From Mycolicibacterium aurum (lineage in GTDB: Bacteria; Actinomycetota; Actinomycetes; Mycobacteriales; Mycobacteriaceae), in NCBI RefSeq assembly GCF_900637195.1, contig NZ_LR134356.1, positions 3,100,001 through 3,164,000 of the forward strand: DNA of 64,000 nt, given 5' to 3'. How positions within the stretch are numbered: the stretch's first letter is position 1; every line of letters begins with the position of its first letter. Positions 53,407 to 62,313 of the stretch are shown one piece after another. The translations under genes and the position numbers were made by a program. Below the pieces are notes generated by a model. It made no database searches. It saw only the letters and a program-made list of their open reading frames with translations, and had not been told where the DNA came from.

Positions 53407-54234
53407 CTGCACCTGACGGGTGCGCGACAGCGCGGCCGCGGACGTTCGCATCGACAGCGCGGGCGAAAGCCGTTCCAGATACCACAGCGCCTTCCACCAG
53501 CGCGGCACCACGATGATCGCCTGGTTGCGGAGCACCGCGTGTAATGCCTTGTCGGCGAACACGTCTGCGTCCATCGGCCGCAGCGCCTCACCCAGCTTCA
53601 GCTGATCCTCGCGGCTGACCGTCTTGTTCCGTCCGTACTCGCCACCGGTGAGGATCGGTGTGCGCACCACACCGGGGCACAGGACAGAGACCCGCACACC
53701 GTGCGTGGCGCCCTCCACCCGCATCGTCTTCGACAGCGCGACCACCGCGTGCTTGGTCGCCGAGTAGCCGGCCTGGGCGGAGGTGGTGATGAGGCCTGCC
53801 ATGGACGCGGTGTTGACGATGTGGCCACTGCCCTGCGCGATCATCACCGGGTAGGCGGCCCGCACGCCGTGGATCACGCCGCGCAGATTGACGTCGATGA
53901 CATCCGTCCAGTCATCGAGGGTGAGGGTGTCGACCTCCCCACCGATCCCGATGCCGGCGTTGTTGAACAGATAGTCGATGCGCCCGTCCGTCTGGACGGT
54001 CCGGCCGATCGCTTCGCTGAAAGCGTCGGGGTCCCGCACGTCGAGTTCGACGGCGTGGGCTGCCGCACCCAGTTGATCCGCGAGGGCCCGGGCGGCGTCG
54101 ACCTGGCGGTCGGCGATCCACACGTGTGCGCCGGCAGAGGCCAGCTTCGCCGCCAGGGCAGCCCCGATGCCTGACGCGCCGCCGGTGATGAATGCGACCT
54201 TTCCGGACAGTTCGGTGATGCCTCTGGATGCCAT
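53386..54234 (-). CDS. Short-chain dehydrogenase/reductase with C-terminal extension
   Basis: A 282-residue classical SDR: TGGASGIGAALA cofactor motif near residue 16, FNNAGIGIGG, and the catalytic ASMAGL...GYSATKHAVV. The C-terminal 45 residues (VVPRWWKALWYLERLSPALS) form an amphipathic, Trp-rich extension found in SDRs associated with lipid or alcohol oxidation in mycobacteria. Start ATG 54234; the upstream in-frame extension has no conserved sequence. Its end overlaps alkB by 21 bases in the opposite direction. It could oxidise alcohols arising from alkane hydroxylation, but that is inference. Confidence 0.88.
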   Translation of the reverse strand: MASRGITELSGKVAFITGGASGIGAALAAKLASAGAHVWIADRQVDAARALADQLGAAAHAVELDVRDPDAFSEAIGRTVQTDGRIDYLFNNAGIGIGGEVDTLTLDDWTDVIDVNLRGVIHGVRAAYPVMIAQGSGHIVNTASMAGLITTSAQAGYSATKHAVVALSKTMRVEGATHGVRVSVLCPGVVRTPILTGGEYGRNKTVSREDQLKLGEALRPMDADVFADKALHAVLRNQAIIVVPRWWKALWYLERLSPALSMRTSAAALSRTRQVQSAVPLQ

Positions 54235-54276
54235 CCGCGAAGGATAGCCGCCACGCCCCGGTGCCGCGAAGGTCAC

Positions 54277-54996
54277 CCGGCTTCAGCGACGTGTCGAGTC
54301 AACGTCCAAGCAGAACAACGGTATTCGCTCACCACGGGGGCGTCCACCGGCCCGCCGCCGGATCGTCCGTCGCCTGAATCCGCGCAGTGCCCGCCCGCCG
54401 CGGCCGAGTCCGATCCGACCGTGACACCAGCGCTGCCACGGCAGGTGTCGACCTTGGAATCCTGGTTTGCTCTGCGCGATTCTCTTCCTTACCCGGGAGT
54501 CAGTTATGCGCTGCAGGCAGCCGATCACGAGCCGGCAGCCGGGCAATCACGATTGCGCATTGTTCAACTGTCGGTTCCCGCGAGTTAAAGGTGTGCTGAC
54601 GGCGGTGGTACAGACCAAGCACTTTTTTTAGCCGACTGCGGATTAGCTATGGAATACCAAGCCGTACAACTGTCCACAAGATCATAAATTACACAAATGT
54701 ATTTCACGCCTGTCGCCGAATTCAGCCACCTCGCCGAACGAAAAGGCAACACTCTGAGCTGGTTTTATCGCAGGTAGATGCGGTTCTCAGTAACTCAACA
54801 ACGCCAGCTAGCAGCATTCTCTACTGCCGTAGAGATTCCGCGCGCAACCTATTTCAGCAATATAAATGCCCTTTGCCACGATCACACAGATTAGAAATAC
54901 TTCTATTTTGCTACGCAAAGGTTGACGGTGTCGCAATATGCTCATGTCGCGCCGCTACGGCGTAGGAGTTAACTAGTTCGCATCGGGGAGATCATC
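54277..54996. other. 720-base gap with a low-G+C half
   Basis: No supportable gene on either strand. The first part (to about 54590) is G+C-rich and looks like decayed coding sequence; from about 54600 to 54960 composition drops sharply (hand counts of three rows: 43% at 54661-54720, 42% at 54841-54900, 52% at 54901-54960). A run of seven T at 54623-54629 is present. TATGCT at 54937-54942 may be the -10 of the following PE-PPE gene, 55 bases upstream of its start. Confidence 0.6.
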
Positions 54997-56271
54997 ATGC
55001 GTAGGAGCATTCGAAAAGCCAGTGTTGCCTGCGGCGCCGCCTTTGCCTCGGCAGCGGTTGCGCTGACCACCGCCACAGGGGCCGGTGCCGTCACGACCGC
55101 CGTCGCCATCGGCGGCCTCGGAACGCCCGACATGCACGAGGTCGTGATTTCCCCGTTGCTCGGCGGCAAGTTGGCCAGGGAGAACGACATCCTCGACGGC
55201 GTCGAGTGGCCTGCACAGGCCAATTCCCCCGGAACGGGCAAACTGACCCTGGGGCAGTCGATCAAGGTGGGTATCACGAACCTGGGCACCCACTTCGACG
55301 ACGCGTACGCCCGCTTGGCCCCCGGCGAGCAGTTCACCGTCGTCGGGTTCTCAGCTGGTTCGCTGGTGGTCAACGACTTCATGCGGGTACTGGCAGCCGA
55401 CCCGGACGCGCCGGGGAAGGACCAGGTGAAGTTCATCCTCGTGGCCGACTCCAGCCGGCAGAAGCTGATCGAGGGCGGCAGCAAGTACAACCCGAAGTAC
55501 GACTACACCTACCAGCCTGCACCGGAGACCGCCTACGACATCGACGTCGTCACCGGTGAATACGACGGAGCGGCCGACATGCCGGACCGCTGGTGGAACT
55601 TCCTGGCCGTCATGAACGCCATCGCCGGCGGAATCTACGTCCACGTGCCGATGATGTTCTCCGATTACGCGGCCGTCACGCCCGACGAGAACATCACCGT
55701 CGTGACGAACAGCAAGGGTGGTGTGACCACCACCTACCTCGTTCCCACCAAGACGCTGCCGATCGTCCAGCTGCTGCCCTTCCTGAAGCCTCGCGAGGCC
55801 GAACTGAAGGCCAAGATCGATGCGGCGTATTCGCGCAACGACGACCGCACGACGACCACCAGTGTCGCGCGCTCGTTCGCCGCGACGGCGGACGTCCAGG
55901 ACAGCGTGGAGCAGGCTTCCTCCACGGTGGAGACTCCGGAGGTTGACGACGCATCCGAGACGACTGTCGATGCCGACGAGGGGCCGGCACCGACCAAGTC
56001 GCGGGGCGCATCCACCGCGGTCGACACCGACAGCGATGAGGTGTCCTCGACGGATGACTCCGAGGAGTCATCGGCCGCCGACGACGAAGCCGACGCCGCG
56101 GACGCGGATGACGCCAAGGCCGACGCCGATGCCGCCAAGGACGCGGATGACGCCACGGACGCGACGGAATCCACGGACTCCACGAAGTCGAAGGACTCCA
56201 CGGATTCCGGCTCGTCGGCAGACGCGTCGTCCGATGGATCTGGGTCGTCTGACTCCGGCTCCTCGGAGTAG
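54997..56271 (+). CDS. Secreted PE-PPE-domain serine hydrolase with acidic tail
   Basis: A 424-residue exported protein: signal peptide to about residue 31, then a PE-PPE (alpha/beta-hydrolase) domain at about 34-290 with the nucleophile Ser119 in GFSAGS and AIGGLGTPDM at the first strand. In M. tuberculosis such domains, attached to PE or PPE proteins, hydrolyse esters. Here there is no PE/PPE head. From about residue 290 to the end the sequence is low-complexity Asp/Ala/Ser/Thr (repeats such as ADADDAKADADAAKDADD), with KSKDS near the end, probably a disordered wall-spanning or surface tail. A terminator follows. Confidence 0.85.
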   Translation: MRRSIRKASVACGAAFASAAVALTTATGAGAVTTAVAIGGLGTPDMHEVVISPLLGGKLARENDILDGVEWPAQANSPGTGKLTLGQSIKVGITNLGTHFDDAYARLAPGEQFTVVGFSAGSLVVNDFMRVLAADPDAPGKDQVKFILVADSSRQKLIEGGSKYNPKYDYTYQPAPETAYDIDVVTGEYDGAADMPDRWWNFLAVMNAIAGGIYVHVPMMFSDYAAVTPDENITVVTNSKGGVTTTYLVPTKTLPIVQLLPFLKPREAELKAKIDAAYSRNDDRTTTTSVARSFAATADVQDSVEQASSTVETPEVDDASETTVDADEGPAPTKSRGASTAVDTDSDEVSSTDDSEESSAADDEADAADADDAKADADAAKDADDATDATESTDSTKSKDSTDSGSSADASSDGSGSSDSGSSE

Positions 56272-56311
56272 CCCTCCCCGAGCTCGAGGCCGCCGACGTA
56301 GGACGCCCGCC

Positions 56312-56339
56312 CGAAGCCCCGGCATTCGCCGGGGCTTCG
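56312..56339 (+). terminator. Hairpin after the PE-PPE gene
   Basis: CGAAGCCCCGGC (56312-56323) pairs perfectly with GCCGGGGCTTCG (56328-56339) around ATTC, 41 bases past the stop codon. It separates the hydrolase from the monooxygenase gene, though read-through is possible. Confidence 0.8.
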
Positions 56340-56436
56340 TGGTGTCTCGTGGCACGTCGTGCCAGGCGGTCCCGAAGTTGTCGGCCTAAGATTGCGTGGC
56401 CGGTAATCGATTTGCTGTGAGGTAGCGTTGGTGTCC

Positions 56437-57918
56437 ATGGTTGATCCGCAGTACGACGTCATAGTCGTAGGCGCTGGCTTCGGCGGTATGGGGGCCGCCA
56501 TCCAGCTCAAGAAAATGGGATACGAGAGCATCCTCATCCTCGACAGAGAGGATGATCTGGGCGGGACCTGGCACGTCAACCACTATCCGGGCCTGGCGGT
56601 CGACATCCCGTCACCCACGTACTCGTACTGGTTCGAACCGAATCCGTACTGGTCACGGCTGTATGCGCCGGGTTCCGAACTCAAGCAGTACGCCGACCAC
56701 GTCGCCGACAAGTACGACGTGCGCAGGCACATGCGGTTCAACGCCCCGGTCGACGGTGCACATTGGGACGACGACGCCCAGAGCTGGCACGTCGCGCTGT
56801 CCGGCGGTGAAACGGTCACCGCGCGCTTCCTGATCACCGCCACCGGCTACCTTTCGCAGCCGCGCAAACCCGACATCCCCGGCATCGAGGACTTCGCCGG
56901 CCGCATCGTCCACAGCATGGACTGGGATGACGACTACTCCCCCGCCGGCGACCGGATCGGGCTGATCGGCACGGGTGCCACTGCCGTGCAGCTCATTCCG
57001 CAGCTCGAGAAGCAGGCCGCCAGCCTCACGGTGTATCAGCGCACACCGATCCACGTCGTGCCCAAGATCGACTTCCCCATCCCGGAGTTCGTCCGGCGGT
57101 TGTTCGCCCGGGTGCCGCTCTTCCAGCGCGCCGTCCGATGGACCACCGACGCCAACCTCGAAGCGATGATGATCCTGTCCGTGTTGAACTTCAAGCACTT
57201 TCGACAGCTCAACACCGTCGCCGACTACACCTCGCGCGCGCTGCGGTTCGTCTCTATCCGGGACAGGTCCCTGCGTCGCCAGCTGACACCGAAGTACGAA
57301 TTCGGCTGCAAGCGGCCGACCTACTCGAACTCGTACTACCGCACGTTCACCAAACCGCACGTGCACCTGCAGTCTTCGGGCATCGAACGGGTGGAAGCGG
57401 ACGGCATCGTGGCCTGCGACGGCACGAAGACGCAGATCGACACGCTGGTCCTGTGCACCGGCTTCGATCTGTGGGAGGCCAACATCCCGGCGATCGAAAT
57501 CATCGGCCGTGACGCACGCAATCTCGGGAAATGGTGGCGCGACAACGGCTTCCAGGCCTATCAGGGGGTGTCGGTGCCCGCCTTCCCGAACTTCCTGAGC
57601 CTGGCCGGCCCGTACGCGTCCAGCGGCCTGTCGTTCTTCAACACCGTCGAGTACCAGATGCGACACATGGACCGGCTGTTCGGCGAAGTGCAACGGCGCA
57701 AGGCCACCACGTTCGAGGTCACTCCCGAAGCCAACGCACAGTTCCGGGCACGGATGTCGAAGCTCTTGGGCAAGACGGTATTCGGCCTCGGCGACTGCGC
57801 CGGGTCCCGGTCCTACTACTTCAGTCCCAGCGGTGAGACGCTCGTCCGGCCTGCGTCGACCAACCAGACCAATCGGGAGAACGACAACTTCCCGCTCAGC
57901 GATTACATCATCGCGTGA
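56437..57918 (+). CDS. Baeyer-Villiger-type flavin monooxygenase, copy 1
   Basis: A 493-residue FAD/NADPH monooxygenase that would insert oxygen beside a ketone carbonyl to form an ester or lactone. FAD motif GAGFGG (12-17), the BVMO fingerprint FxGxxxHxxxW at residues 153-163 (FAGRIVHSMDW), and the NADPH motif GTGATAVQL. The late CTGFDLWEAN segment is family-typical. ATG 56437 matches the N-terminus of the copy at 62314-63798; upstream GTG 56431 is possible. By my hand count 77 of the first 100 residues are identical between the copies. It follows the PE-PPE gene on the same strand. Confidence 0.9.
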   Translation: MVDPQYDVIVVGAGFGGMGAAIQLKKMGYESILILDREDDLGGTWHVNHYPGLAVDIPSPTYSYWFEPNPYWSRLYAPGSELKQYADHVADKYDVRRHMRFNAPVDGAHWDDDAQSWHVALSGGETVTARFLITATGYLSQPRKPDIPGIEDFAGRIVHSMDWDDDYSPAGDRIGLIGTGATAVQLIPQLEKQAASLTVYQRTPIHVVPKIDFPIPEFVRRLFARVPLFQRAVRWTTDANLEAMMILSVLNFKHFRQLNTVADYTSRALRFVSIRDRSLRRQLTPKYEFGCKRPTYSNSYYRTFTKPHVHLQSSGIERVEADGIVACDGTKTQIDTLVLCTGFDLWEANIPAIEIIGRDARNLGKWWRDNGFQAYQGVSVPAFPNFLSLAGPYASSGLSFFNTVEYQMRHMDRLFGEVQRRKATTFEVTPEANAQFRARMSKLLGKTVFGLGDCAGSRSYYFSPSGETLVRPASTNQTNRENDNFPLSDYIIA

Positions 57919-57977
57919 ACGTGCAGGTCACGCCCTAGTTTCTGCATGCACTCACAGCGATGTGTCAGCATGGATTC

Positions 57978-58643
57978 ATGCTGGTAAAGCGGATTCTGGG
58001 TTCCCTGGGCGCGGCGGCCCTGACAATGGCCGCGACGATGCAGATGTCTCTGGGGTTGCCGTCGGCCGCCGCGCAGCCGTGTCCGGACATCGAGGTGATC
58101 TTCGCGCGCGGAACCGGGGCGCCCCCCGGTCTGGGATGGCTCGGAGAGGGGTTCGTCGAATCGCTCCGGGGCAAGGTCGGGGGCCGCTCGGTGGGGGCGT
58201 ACGGCGTGAACTATCCGGCGAGCTTCGACTTCGACGAGTCGGCCCCGATGGGTGCCGCCGATGCCACGGCCCGAGTGCAGTGGATGGCCGACAATTGCCC
58301 CGACACCAAGCTCGTTCTCGGAGGTAATTCGCAGGGCGCAGGTGTGATCGACCTGATCACCGTCGATCCTCGCCCCCTCGGCCGGTTCACCCCGACGCCG
58401 ATGCCTCCCCATCTCGCCGATCACGTCTCGGCTGTCGCCGTCTTCGGCAACCCGTTGCGCGACATCGCCGGTGGCGGCCCGCTTCCGCAGATGAGCGGTG
58501 CCTACGGCGGGAAGTCGATCGACCTGTGCAGTCTCGACGACCCGTTCTGCTCGTCCGGCTTCAACTTTCCCGCGCATTTCGCCTACATCAAGAACGGGAT
58601 GGTTGAGGAAGCAGCGAACTTTGTGGCAGGCCGCGTCCAATGA
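57978..58643 (+). CDS. Secreted cutinase-family esterase
   Basis: A 221-residue exported serine esterase. Signal peptide to about residue 32 (cleavage after AAA), then CPDIEVIFARGTGAPPGLG, the catalytic Ser in GGNSQGAG (about residue 118), and the Asp and His in SLDDPFC and FPAHFAY. Paired cysteines (CPD with DNCPD; DLC with DPFC) give the two cutinase disulfides. Mycobacterial members act on acyl esters, triglycerides or phospholipids outside the cell. Three start codons lie close together (57960, 57971 out of frame, 57978); 57978 gives the best signal peptide. It begins 59 bases after the monooxygenase. Confidence 0.93.
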   Translation: MLVKRILGSLGAAALTMAATMQMSLGLPSAAAQPCPDIEVIFARGTGAPPGLGWLGEGFVESLRGKVGGRSVGAYGVNYPASFDFDESAPMGAADATARVQWMADNCPDTKLVLGGNSQGAGVIDLITVDPRPLGRFTPTPMPPHLADHVSAVAVFGNPLRDIAGGGPLPQMSGAYGGKSIDLCSLDDPFCSSGFNFPAHFAYIKNGMVEEAANFVAGRVQ

Positions 58644-58841
58644 CCCGCTCTGCCTGAGCAGCAAACCTGTTCCAGATGGTCCGCCCGCAGGGTCGAGGCC
58701 AGGGCCGACGCGGTGAAGTGCCCGAATCGCGTGGCGCGGCGAATATGAAACACCGAAGATAAAAGCTCCTCCGACCCGGCAAACACGCGTACGCTGTGGT
58801 GGGCAGCAAACGGTGTTGTCGTGTGATTTCTTGGGGGTTCA

Positions 58842-60077
58842 ATGGCTAGGGGAGCAAACCGTACAACGGGTCGCAAACGGCGGTCGGTGACTCTGGCGGC
58901 CGCGGCCGCAGCGGCCATTCCGTTGATCGCGCTTCCGGTGAGCGGCTATACGGCCACAGCCGTCGCCGCGGACTTCAGCTATTTCCCTACCGAACCCACC
59001 CGGGTACTGACGCTGAGCCTGTTGCCGGGGGGCAACAACGATGACCTCAGCGGCGTGATGTGCCAGGCACCACGGACATGTCAGGACGTCGTCTACTCGC
59101 GCCTCTCCGACACTGAGGCCGTCGCCATCCTGAACACCGCGGTTCGCGACGGGTCGACGGGCAGGCAGATCATCTTCGCCTACAGTCAGGGCGCCCGAGT
59201 GGCCGCTCGGTGGCTGAAGGAGAACGGGAACACCGAGGGCGCGCCGACAGCCGCCGACCTCAGCTTCGTCCTGATGGGCAATCCCAGCCGCAAATATGGT
59301 GGCTCAGATCGCGATTGGGACTACACGTTCCCGGACAGCGACTATGCCGTGATCGACGTCTCCCAGGAGTACGACCTGGCGTCCGACTTCCCGGACGACC
59401 GACGCAACTGGCTGGCCATGATGAACGCCAACATGGCGTTCTTCACCACCCACCAGGACTACGAAGCCGTCGACATCTACAGCGAAGCCAACTACGTGTG
59501 GACCGAGGGCAACACCACCTACGTCTTCGTTCCGACCAAGAATCTCCCGTTGCTGGCACCGCTTCGCTGGTTCGGTTTGGGCTTTGTGGCCGATGCCCTC
59601 AACGCACCGTTGAAGGAGATCGTGGATCGCGCCTACGACCGCTCCTATCTTCCGGCTCAGCCGGGGCTGCCCCCGGTCGTCGAGCCGGAACCCGAAGTGC
59701 CACAGGCGCTCACGATGGCACGCACCGTGTCGGCAGGCACCGCAGACACGGGAACCGAGGTGTCACCCGGCGAGGTCATCGATGAGGATGCCGCCGATGT
59801 CACGCCGTCCCCGGAAGCGGCGGATCTCGACAATCGCGGGTCGGACGGCACCGAGGACGTCGATGCCGACACCGACGACGAGTCGAAGGATCTGGCCGAC
59901 GCCGAGGCCGATGCCGATGCCGATAAGGACGCCGACACCGACACAGGCAGGGATGCCGACGGCGACACCGGGAACGCCTCGGACAAGGACGGCGACAGCG
60001 GTGCCGACAAGGACACCGACGCAGGAGCAGTGAAGACCCGCGGCAGCAACGGAGACTCCCCGGGCGGCGCCGAGTAG
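58842..60077 (+). CDS. Second secreted PE-PPE-domain hydrolase with acidic tail
   Basis: A 411-residue exported protein: a basic N-terminus and an Ala-rich signal core (15-42), then a PE-PPE domain at about 45-275 with the nucleophile Ser115 in AYSQGAR and a WDYTFPDSDYAVIDVSQEYDL-type segment split by the family's Asp positions. Residues 290-411 form an Asp/Ala-rich low-complexity tail with ADADADKDADTDT repeats. Same architecture as the protein at 54997-56271 but clearly diverged. TGGGGG lies six bases before the ATG. A short gap separates it from the methyltransferase gene. Confidence 0.85.
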   Translation: MARGANRTTGRKRRSVTLAAAAAAAIPLIALPVSGYTATAVAADFSYFPTEPTRVLTLSLLPGGNNDDLSGVMCQAPRTCQDVVYSRLSDTEAVAILNTAVRDGSTGRQIIFAYSQGARVAARWLKENGNTEGAPTAADLSFVLMGNPSRKYGGSDRDWDYTFPDSDYAVIDVSQEYDLASDFPDDRRNWLAMMNANMAFFTTHQDYEAVDIYSEANYVWTEGNTTYVFVPTKNLPLLAPLRWFGLGFVADALNAPLKEIVDRAYDRSYLPAQPGLPPVVEPEPEVPQALTMARTVSAGTADTGTEVSPGEVIDEDAADVTPSPEAADLDNRGSDGTEDVDADTDDESKDLADAEADADADKDADTDTGRDADGDTGNASDKDGDSGADKDTDAGAVKTRGSNGDSPGGAE

Positions 60078-60097
60078 CGGTGTGCTTGGCTGGCGGC

Positions 60098-60925
60098 ATG
60101 GACGTCAGCGGCCTCACCGCCATCGAAAGCACCGCACTGCTGACCGAGTACTGCCGAGCCGTCGACGCCAGGTCGTCTCGCGCGATCCTGGCCGATCCAC
60201 TGGCCGGCGCCACGGTCGGCCAGCTCGACTACGACTTCGCCGGACTCGGCGCGACCCCCAGCGTGGTGGCGCTGGTGGCGTTGCGCGCCAAGATGATCGA
60301 CGAGAGGATCGCGGCGTTTGTCGCCGAGCATCCTGGCGGGGTGGTCGTCGACATCGGCGCCGGATTCAGCAGTGCGGTGTTCCGCGTCGATCCACCGGCA
60401 TCGGTGCAGTGGTTCAGTGTCGACCTGCCTGCCGTGATCGCGCTGCGAGAGGCGTTACTGCCGTCGCGCGACGGCGCCCACTCGCTGGCCGCCACCGTTC
60501 TGGAGCCGTCGTGGGTCGGCGCCATCCCCGGCGACCGTCCGGCGATGGTATTCGCCGACGGCCTGTTCGCCTTCCTCGACGAGGAGGCGGTGATCGCCAT
60601 ATTGCGCACAATCACAAGCCATTTCGTGTCGGGCGTGATTGCTTTCAACGACTACGGACGGGTCAGCAAGGCGAATCAATTCATCGGGCGGTTGACCACA
60701 TCGCGCACGGCGAACTCACCGCACCGGCAGTGGAACTTTCCCGGGTTCAAGGACGCGAGGCAACCCGAGTCGTGGAACAGCGACCTGCGGCTTGTCGACG
60801 AGGCCAGCGCCATGCACCGGCCGGAGGCCGCGTTGTTCCCGAGGGGCCTGCGGATCGCCGGCCGACTCTCGCACCGGGTGCCGTCCGTCGCCCGCAAGGC
60901 ACGAGTCCTGCAGTACCGCTTCTAG
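60098..60925 (+). CDS. LCMT/TcmP-type class I methyltransferase-like protein
   Basis: A 275-residue protein resembling the leucine-carboxyl-methyltransferase/polyketide O-methyltransferase family. The SAM-binding motif I is VVVDIGAGFSSAVFRVD (about residues 86-102), followed by VQWFSVDLPAVIALR (acidic loop) and FADGLFAFLDEEAV (motif III region). Targets in this family include carboxylates and phenols; none can be assigned. ATG 60098 is chosen over GTG 60080. Its stop codon lies in a CTAG shared with the convergent P450 stop. Downstream of the second PE-PPE gene by 20 bases, so possibly cotranscribed. Confidence 0.8.
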   Translation: MDVSGLTAIESTALLTEYCRAVDARSSRAILADPLAGATVGQLDYDFAGLGATPSVVALVALRAKMIDERIAAFVAEHPGGVVVDIGAGFSSAVFRVDPPASVQWFSVDLPAVIALREALLPSRDGAHSLAATVLEPSWVGAIPGDRPAMVFADGLFAFLDEEAVIAILRTITSHFVSGVIAFNDYGRVSKANQFIGRLTTSRTANSPHRQWNFPGFKDARQPESWNSDLRLVDEASAMHRPEAALFPRGLRIAGRLSHRVPSVARKARVLQYRF

Positions 60926-62286
60926 CTGCTGCTCTCGGCGGCTGACACGGAATCGGCGCTGCGCTGACTGTTCTTCCGGCGGTGAACGACGGCCCGTCCA
61001 CCCTGGCCCGGTGTCACCGTGACACCGCGGCTGTGCGGCTTCTCATCCGGCTTGCTCGTCGGCTCCAGCCGGAACTCGCGCAGCATCGTCCGGAGTGTGA
61101 CGTCCATTTCCATGGTCGCGAACGACGCTCCGATGCAGCGCATCATGCCGCCGCCGAACGGAATCCACGCGAACGGGTTCGGCGGGTTACCGACGAAGCG
61201 GTCGGGGTTGAATGTGTCGGCATCCGGGAAACTCTGCTCGGACGCCATCGCCAGCTGGGTGCTGGCGAGAATGGTGTCCCCTTCCGGGATCACCCACTCC
61301 CCCAGACGTATCCGGGTGCGTGCCCGCCGAAGCGCCGCCGTCAGCACGGGCCGGGTGCGCTGCGATTCGGCGATCGTGGCTGTCATCAACTCGGAGCCGC
61401 CCGCGTCGACCTCATCGGACAGCCGAGCCAACAGATCGGGGTGTCGCCGGATCCGCTCGATCGTCCAGGCCAGCTGTGTCGAGGTGGTCTCGTGGCCGGC
61501 CACCAGCATGGTCAGCAGTTCATCGATGACGTAGGAGTCCGGCAAAGGCTCGCCGTCGTCGTAGCGTGCCTGCAGCAGCAGGGACAGCACATCGCCGCGG
61601 TCCGCGAAATTCGGATCGGCGCGGGCGTCGGCGATCAGTGATGTGCAGATCTCATCCATCCGGCTCCGGTACCGGGCGAACTTCCCGCCGGGGCTCCACG
61701 CGCCGACGTCGCGGCGCACCACCGACGGCATCAGCGCGATCTTCGAACCGAACTCGACGGCGGCAGGGATGACGACCCGGAGCTCGTCGAGCTCGTCGCC
61801 CTCGGCGCCGAACACCGCGCGCAGGATGGTGTTCAGCGTGATGCGCATCATCGGCTCAAGGGTCTCGAACTCGACTCCCTCGGGCCAGGACTGCATCTCG
61901 CGCATCACCTCCTGCTCGGTGATGTCCTCGTAAGCGCGCATGTTCTTACCGTTGAAGGGCGGCAGCAGGAGCTTGCGGCGGGCGAGCAGCTCGTCGCCTT
62001 CGAGGTTGAAGATCGAACCGGGCCCGAGTACGTCACCACCGAGGTTGTTCTGTGGGCGGCCGACGAGATCGCGGCTGGTGCTGAACAGGTCCTTGACCAG
62101 AACCGGATCACTGATCACGACCGTCTCCCCGAAGACGGGAAGCTGCAGCGTGAAGGTCGAACCGTAGCGCCGGCCCAGAGCTGCGACCGAGCCGTAGCGG
62201 AACGCCAGCACGGCGCCACCCTGGATCAGCTTCGGAATCCGCGGGCCGGGCGGCAGCCGCACGGGATCGGTGGTGGCCGTAGCCAT
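60922..62286 (-). CDS. Cytochrome P450 (CYP138-like)
   Basis: A 454-residue heme monooxygenase. I-helix oxygen-binding motif AGHETTS, K-helix-like ESQR (ExxR), PERF-like NPDRF and the heme-ligand loop FGGGMMRCIG with Cys384. The opening RLPPGPRIPKLIQG and NLGGDVLGPGSIFNLEG resemble mycobacterial CYP138. The substrate is unknown; ferredoxin and reductase genes are not nearby. Ends in a four-base convergent overlap with the methyltransferase. It lies 27 bases after the second monooxygenase gene on the same strand, so the two are likely cotranscribed. Confidence 0.93.
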   Translation of the reverse strand: MATATTDPVRLPPGPRIPKLIQGGAVLAFRYGSVAALGRRYGSTFTLQLPVFGETVVISDPVLVKDLFSTSRDLVGRPQNNLGGDVLGPGSIFNLEGDELLARRKLLLPPFNGKNMRAYEDITEQEVMREMQSWPEGVEFETLEPMMRITLNTILRAVFGAEGDELDELRVVIPAAVEFGSKIALMPSVVRRDVGAWSPGGKFARYRSRMDEICTSLIADARADPNFADRGDVLSLLLQARYDDGEPLPDSYVIDELLTMLVAGHETTSTQLAWTIERIRRHPDLLARLSDEVDAGGSELMTATIAESQRTRPVLTAALRRARTRIRLGEWVIPEGDTILASTQLAMASEQSFPDADTFNPDRFVGNPPNPFAWIPFGGGMMRCIGASFATMEMDVTLRTMLREFRLEPTSKPDEKPHSRGVTVTPGQGGRAVVHRRKNSQRSADSVSAAESSS

Positions 62287-62313
62287 GTCGTCACCCCTTG
62301 TCGATGAATGTGG

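Noticed and set aside
55920-56271. Repetitive coding tail as a possible CRISPR-like or DNA repeat element
   Set aside because: The repetition is at codon level in one open frame and explained by an Asp/Ala/Ser-rich protein tail; no regular spacer-repeat pattern.
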